Positions 5,974 to 9,058 of a DNA stretch of 9,058 nucleotides are shown in pieces. The position numbers and the translations under genes were made by a program. The stretch spans positions 1-9,058 of the forward strand of contig CALLXZ010000339.1 in assembly GCA_937875605.1 (NCBI GenBank). The letters are read 5' to 3'. This stretch comes from an uncultured Moheibacter sp. (lineage in GTDB: Bacteria; Bacteroidota; Bacteroidia; Flavobacteriales; Weeksellaceae). Numbering within the stretch: position 1 is the stretch's first letter; each line of letters opens with the position of its first letter. Below the pieces are notes generated by a model. That model did no database searches. It saw nothing but the letters and a program-made list of their open reading frames with translations, and was not told the origin of the DNA.

Positions 5974-6822
5974 CACATCCAAATAATTTTTCTCTGATTT
6001 GATAAACTTTTCAAAAGCTTCGATGTGTTCATTTTTATTGTAAACCGTTTCAATGGCTATAATGGGTTTTGGGAAATTGAAAAACTTTCGGATGTTTTTC
6101 TGTTCCTCTAAAACGCCAAACCGATACAAACCTATGTGCCCAAATATATAAATCGTAAAAGACATCCCAACCCAAAGCAGATAATAAAAAGTGACGTTTT
6201 CGCTTCCGTTTTTTAGTTCATCGTAAATCGAAATAATCCAAATGATACAGAGAACAAAGGAGATTAAGGAAACGATTTTTAGCCAATTGAGCCCCATTCT
6301 GGGGATTTGTGTTTTGCCGGATTCTTGTTTCTTTTCAAATTCTATAATCAATTTGTATATAAATCCTAAAAGAATCAACGAATATACCACACTAAACACT
6401 TCATGAACATAAATCAATTGATCAAAAAACAAGATTGTACTGTTAGAAAGCGATCCTAAAGCATTTCCGATTTTATAATAAAGTGTGAGTAAAAAGAAAA
6501 CGGCGCAGGGAAGAAACAGTAAAAGTTGTGATTTCCGGATGGGGTTTTTGGGATACAAAAACAGTTTGACATAGAAATAATACATCACCATGCTCAATGA
6601 TGCGTACGGAAAATATAGAACTCCGAAAAAGAAATAAATGTCAACTAAGCCCGTTTCCCAAAGATTATACTGAATATTATTGAGTGAAAAACATAGAATC
6701 AATAATGCCAGGAAAAAGGTGCTTTTGCTTCTGAATTTTTTAGAAATCAGTGCAATAGCAGAAAATACGACACCTTGTATAGCACCCACCAAAGTTAAAG
6801 TATTGAGAATTTCGTAGAGCAT
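5698..6822 (-). CDS. Membrane-anchored AraC-family regulator with a multi-pass sensor (upstream copy)
   Basis: This is a 374-residue paralogue of the gene that follows it, with the same length and layout. About seven hydrophobic helices lie near 5-25, 36-51, 64-88, 98-116, 139-159, 181-199 and 212-233, and an AraC double HTH occupies 284-374 (SLESVADKLEINKSYLSRIIN, 286-306; GFNSKSAFNNSFKKFTEMTPSQY, 347-369). The sensor half is only about half identical to its neighbour (46 of the first 88 residues by hand count), so the pair may sense different signals while recognising very similar DNA. The start at 6822 gives full colinearity with the paralogue from residue 1. It lies 49 nt after the thioesterase stop, and a promoter-like box falls in that gap. 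Targets are unknown; autoregulation or control of the linked thioesterase and flavoprotein genes is conceivable. Confidence 0.9.
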   Translation of the reverse strand: MLYEILNTLTLVGAIQGVVFSAIALISKKFRSKSTFFLALLILCFSLNNIQYNLWETGLVDIYFFFGVLYFPYASLSMVMYYFYVKLFLYPKNPIRKSQLLLFLPCAVFFLLTLYYKIGNALGSLSNSTILFFDQLIYVHEVFSVVYSLILLGFIYKLIIEFEKKQESGKTQIPRMGLNWLKIVSLISFVLCIIWIISIYDELKNGSENVTFYYLLWVGMSFTIYIFGHIGLYRFGVLEEQKNIRKFFNFPKPIIAIETVYNKNEHIEAFEKFIKSEKNYLDVNLSLESVADKLEINKSYLSRIINAELGKSFTDYVNELRIEEAKIYLTHPDFKNYTLVSIGLEAGFNSKSAFNNSFKKFTEMTPSQYRNNII

Positions 6823-6830
6823 AGAGAAGT

Positions 6831-6838
6831 CAAAAATA
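6831..6838 (-). promoter_or_regulatory. Possible promoter of the AraC pair with a very short leader
   Basis: On the - strand TATTTTTG matches TAnnTTTG and ends only 8 nt before the ATG at 6822. If used, the transcript would start within a few bases of the start codon. No TTG -33 element is seen, and the match is in AT-rich DNA, so it may be coincidental, with the pair read through from the thioesterase gene. Confidence 0.3.
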
Positions 6839-6871
6839 CTAAAATACTTTGGTGGAGAGCGCTTGGAAATT

Positions 6872-7738
6872 TTATTTTAACAATTTCCGCATCAAACCTT
6901 CTTGCGCTACCGATGCAATTAAATTTCCATCCCGACTGAAAATCTTACCGGAAGTCAGTCCGCGTGCATTGGACGTACTTGAAACATCTATGCTGTACAA
7001 AAACCAATCCGATAAATCAGCGGGATCACGATGAAACCACATGGCATGATCCAGACTTGCCATCAGCATATTTCCAAAATGGGATTGTGAGGCATGCGGT
7101 TGCAATGCCGTTACGAGAATGTTGTAATCGGAAGAATAAGCCAACATTTCCTGAAAATGTCGGATGGATTCATCTTTTTTAATCTCATTAAATTTAAACC
7201 AAACGTTTTGAATAGGCGGTAAGTCTTTCTTATCAAGTGGATTATTGATGATTGTTGGTTTAAACGTAATCGGTCTTTCCAAACTCAGAAACCTACCAAA
7301 ACTTTCCGGCAGGAAATCTTTGGTTTGGTCGTAAATATCTTCCCAACTGAACAAAGTTTCGGGTTGTGGAACTTCCGGCATTTCTCCTTGAAATTCATAT
7401 CCGTCTTCTTTAATTTGAAACGAACTTGCCAAAACAAAAATTGATTTTCCATCTTGTTCAGCAGTTACATATCGCGTTGTAAAACTTCCTCCATCGCGCA
7501 CTTTCTGAACTTTATAAACAATCGGTTTTTCCAAATCACCCGGCAAAATAAAATAACCATGAAGCGAATGACAAAAACGTTCTTCCGGCACCGTTCGATA
7601 AGCCGCATTCAGTGCTTGCGCCAAAACCTGTCCGCCAAAAACATTTTTACTTCCGACGGTTTCACTGAATCCTTCAAAAGTTGTTTCGGAAAGCATTTTC
7701 AGATGAATTAAATCTATCAGTTGTTGCGTGGTTTTCAT
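6872..7738 (-). CDS. tesB: Acyl-CoA thioesterase II (TesB family)
   Basis: This 288-residue cytoplasmic enzyme should hydrolyse acyl-CoA to free fatty acid and CoA. The length equals that of typical bacterial TesB, with two hot-dog folds in tandem. The N-terminal hot dog shows VFGGQVLAQAL (33-43), HSLHGYFILPGD (57-68) and DGGSFTTRYVTAEQDGK (82-98). The C-terminal one carries the catalytic triad positions: D204 in YSSDYNIL, S228 in MASLDHAMWFHR (E. coli TesB has Thr here, a conservative swap) and Q279 in VAQEGLMR. All three are therefore filled. It follows the nitronate monooxygenase-like gene by 39 nt on the same strand and precedes the AraC pair by 49 nt with no terminator evident. Its physiological substrate is uncertain; TesB enzymes accept medium- to long-chain acyl-CoAs. 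Confidence 0.94.
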   Translation of the reverse strand: MKTTQQLIDLIHLKMLSETTFEGFSETVGSKNVFGGQVLAQALNAAYRTVPEERFCHSLHGYFILPGDLEKPIVYKVQKVRDGGSFTTRYVTAEQDGKSIFVLASSFQIKEDGYEFQGEMPEVPQPETLFSWEDIYDQTKDFLPESFGRFLSLERPITFKPTIINNPLDKKDLPPIQNVWFKFNEIKKDESIRHFQEMLAYSSDYNILVTALQPHASQSHFGNMLMASLDHAMWFHRDPADLSDWFLYSIDVSSTSNARGLTSGKIFSRDGNLIASVAQEGLMRKLLK

Positions 7739-7777
7739 TTTAAATTTTTATAATAATCTAACTTCTTGAGTTTTAAT

Positions 7778-8740
7778 TTAAAACTTCAAATTACTTTTAA
7801 TTTCTATATTTTTATCCAAAGCCGATTTATATTCCGATTTTAATCTTTCTACTAATTCCTGAACCGATGGGACATCTGTAATTTCTGCAACGCCATGACC
7901 TGCAGACCAAATATCTTTCCAGGCTTTTGCATGTTCACCTGTCAATTTCGAAAAATCTTCTTTTTTCTTTTCGGTCAAATCAATCCCGGCTTTTTCAATA
8001 CTTTTCAGTAAAAAATTTGCATTTACACCAGAAACACCGTCTGTATAAACAACATCGCCAATTCCTGAATTCACAATCATATTTTTATATTCATCCGAAG
8101 CCAAACATTCTTTTGTAGCAATAAAACGAGTTCCCATATAAGCAAAATCAGCGCCTATAGTTTGTGCAGCGAGGATTTCTTCTCCGGAATTGATGCTTCC
8201 GGCAAGAATAATAGCACCGTCATAAAAACTTTTGATTTCGGCAGCAAGAGCAAACGGATGAGCTGTTCCGGCATGGCCTCCGGCTCCTGCAGAAACACAG
8301 ATAATCCCATCCACACCAGCTTCTGCTGCTTTTTCAGCATGACGTTTTTTGATAACATCATGAAAAATCAATCCGCCCCAGCTATGAACAGCATCCACGA
8401 TTTCTTTTACAGCTCCAAGTGAAGTAATGATAAGCGGAACTTGGTATTTCGCACAAATTTCCAAATCCGGTAAAACTCTTGGGTTGGTATGGTTTACAAT
8501 GATGTTTACTCCAAATGGAGCAGGTTTTTTTCCGGTTTCTTCTTCAAATTTTTTCAACTCAGTCGTTATCTCGATGAGCATATTTTCGAAATCCTCACTC
8601 GTTCTACCATTTAAAGCAGGAAAAGTTCCCAGAATTCCATTTTTACAACATTCGATGACGAGTTTAGTTCCGGAAACAATGAACATTGGCGAAGCAATCA
8701 CGGGAATTGTCAGTTGGGATTTTAGTTCTTGTAAGGTCAT
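7778..8740 (-). CDS. Nitronate monooxygenase-like FMN oxidoreductase (NMO/2-nitropropane dioxygenase family)
   Basis: This 320-residue protein is predicted to be an FMN-dependent TIM-barrel enzyme. The N-terminal strand reads IPVIASPMFIVSG (12-24), the usual FMN-binding start of the family. Next come GTFPALNGRT (38-47), FGVNIIVN (76-83) and SAGAGGHAG (150-158), whose H156 is the expected catalytic base. The phosphate-binding loops are AGSINSGEE (180-188) and MGTRFIATKE (202-211). Nitronate monooxygenases oxidise toxic propionate-3-nitronate and alkyl nitronates; the related enoyl-ACP reductase FabK shares this fold, and many members are annotated without proof of substrate. The start at 8740 lies 23 nt after a promoter-like box. 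It is the first gene of a possible operon with the thioesterase and the AraC pair. Family is certain; substrate is not. Confidence 0.9.
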   Translation of the reverse strand: MTLQELKSQLTIPVIASPMFIVSGTKLVIECCKNGILGTFPALNGRTSEDFENMLIEITTELKKFEEETGKKPAPFGVNIIVNHTNPRVLPDLEICAKYQVPLIITSLGAVKEIVDAVHSWGGLIFHDVIKKRHAEKAAEAGVDGIICVSAGAGGHAGTAHPFALAAEIKSFYDGAIILAGSINSGEEILAAQTIGADFAYMGTRFIATKECLASDEYKNMIVNSGIGDVVYTDGVSGVNANFLLKSIEKAGIDLTEKKKEDFSKLTGEHAKAWKDIWSAGHGVAEITDVPSVQELVERLKSEYKSALDKNIEIKSNLKF

Positions 8741-8763
8741 AGTATTTTGTTATGCACGAATAA

Positions 8764-8771
8764 CAAATTTA
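8764..8771 (-). promoter_or_regulatory. Bacteroidota-type -7 promoter element for the flavoprotein gene
   Basis: On the - strand TAAATTTG matches TAnnTTTG exactly and ends 23 nt before the ATG at 8740, downstream of the citrate synthase terminator. No clear -33 TTG is visible. It is the likely head promoter of the flavoprotein-thioesterase unit. Confidence 0.5.
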
Positions 8772-8806
8772 AGGAAAATTCGGACTCTAATTTAAAATGA
8801 CTAAAT

Positions 8807-8839
8807 AAAAAGAGGTTCATCCCGAAAGACAAACCTCTT
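8807..8839 (-). terminator. Terminator of the citrate synthase gene
   Basis: Read on the - strand, AAGAGGTT and AACCTCTT (8832-8839 and 8810-8817) form an 8-bp stem around a 14-nt loop, followed by a T run and ATTTAG. It begins 22 nt after the citrate synthase stop. The loop is large but the position and U tract are right for an intrinsic terminator. Confidence 0.78.
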
Positions 8840-8861
8840 AGTATTTTATAAATAAATTGAT

Positions 8862-9058
8862 TTATCTGTTTTTGATTTCGGTATAATCACGTTTCGGAGC
8901 ACCTGTATAGATTTGTCTTGGACGACCGATTGGTTCATTGTTTTTACGCATTTCGATCCATTGTGCAATCCAACCTGGAAGTCTTCCTACTGCAAACATC
9001 ACGGTAAACATTTCAGTTGGGATACCCAGTGCTTTGTAAATGATTCCGGAATAGAAAT
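8862..9058 (-). CDS. gltA: Citrate synthase, C-terminal 64 residues (5' part outside the window)
   Basis: This is the C-terminal end of citrate synthase, which condenses acetyl-CoA and oxaloacetate to citrate at entry to the TCA cycle. Translation of the - strand gives [13 protein letters not shown], then [21 protein letters not shown] and the closing [15 protein letters not shown] before a TAA at 8862-8864. These match the C-terminus of the E. coli enzyme (FYSGI, GWIAHW, RPRQLYTG, KRD). The catalytic Asp (D362 in E. coli) immediately precedes FYSG; the window ends on the last two bases (AT) of that codon, which fits GAT. The N-terminal part and start are outside. A terminator lies 22 nt beyond the stop. 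Confidence 0.95.
   Translation of the reverse strand, partial: FYSGIIYKALGIPTEMFTVMFAVGRLPGWIAQWIEMRKNNEPIGRPRQIYTGAPKRDYTEIKNR

Noticed and set aside
6872..8740. Antibiotic-resistance-like or defence-system reading of this accessory stretch
   Set aside because: The thioesterase and flavoprotein have clear metabolic family motifs; nothing resembles nucleases, toxin-antitoxin pairs or defence effectors.
8427..8795. + strand open frame (122 codons) over the start of the flavoprotein gene
   Set aside because: It is antisense to a conserved FMN enzyme whose motifs are all in the - strand frame; no independent support.

Overview
The window looks like a chromosomal segment from a member of the Bacteroidota, most likely class Flavobacteriia. 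Four things point there: AT-rich DNA, promoter-like octamers of the Bacteroidota form TAnnTTTG upstream of most transcription units, a protein with a type IX secretion (T9SS) C-terminal sorting domain, and AraC-family regulators with a multi-pass membrane sensor domain. No Shine-Dalgarno sites stand out, as expected for the phylum. I cannot name a species.

Layout, left to right. Bases 1-256 hold the end of a tRNA-Pro(TGG) gene, an AT-rich perfect inverted repeat, a complete tRNA-Arg(TCT) gene and its terminator. On the + strand follow a small four-helix DMT/DUF486 membrane protein (322-690), an NtrC-type response regulator with no C-terminal DNA-binding domain (753-1937), two small lipoproteins that abut exactly (1985-2395 and 2396-2875), a long hairpin terminator, and a secreted M23 metallopeptidase with a T9SS sorting tail (3079-4509). 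A bidirectional terminator at 4541-4566 separates this half from the - strand half. Reading right to left, the - strand carries the last 64 codons of citrate synthase (8862-9058) with its terminator, a nitronate monooxygenase-like flavoprotein (7778-8740), a TesB-type acyl-CoA thioesterase (6872-7738), and two tandem paralogous membrane-anchored AraC regulators (5698-6822 and 4567-5691).

How the genes may work together. The response regulator and the two lipoproteins have gaps of 47 and 0 nt and no terminator between them, so they could form one transcript. The flavoprotein, thioesterase and two AraC sensors are co-directional with gaps of 39, 49 and 6 nt; they may be one operon, or the AraC pair may have its own promoter. 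No intergenic stretch exceeds 300 bases; the longest is 2876-3078 (203 nt), which holds a terminator, a small dyad and a promoter-like box.

Most of the window is ordinary housekeeping and accessory content. I see no mobile element, CRISPR array, phage gene or obvious defence system. The two observations most worth following are the Fis-less sigma-54 activator and the tandem AraC pair, whose DNA-binding halves are nearly identical while their membrane sensor halves have diverged.
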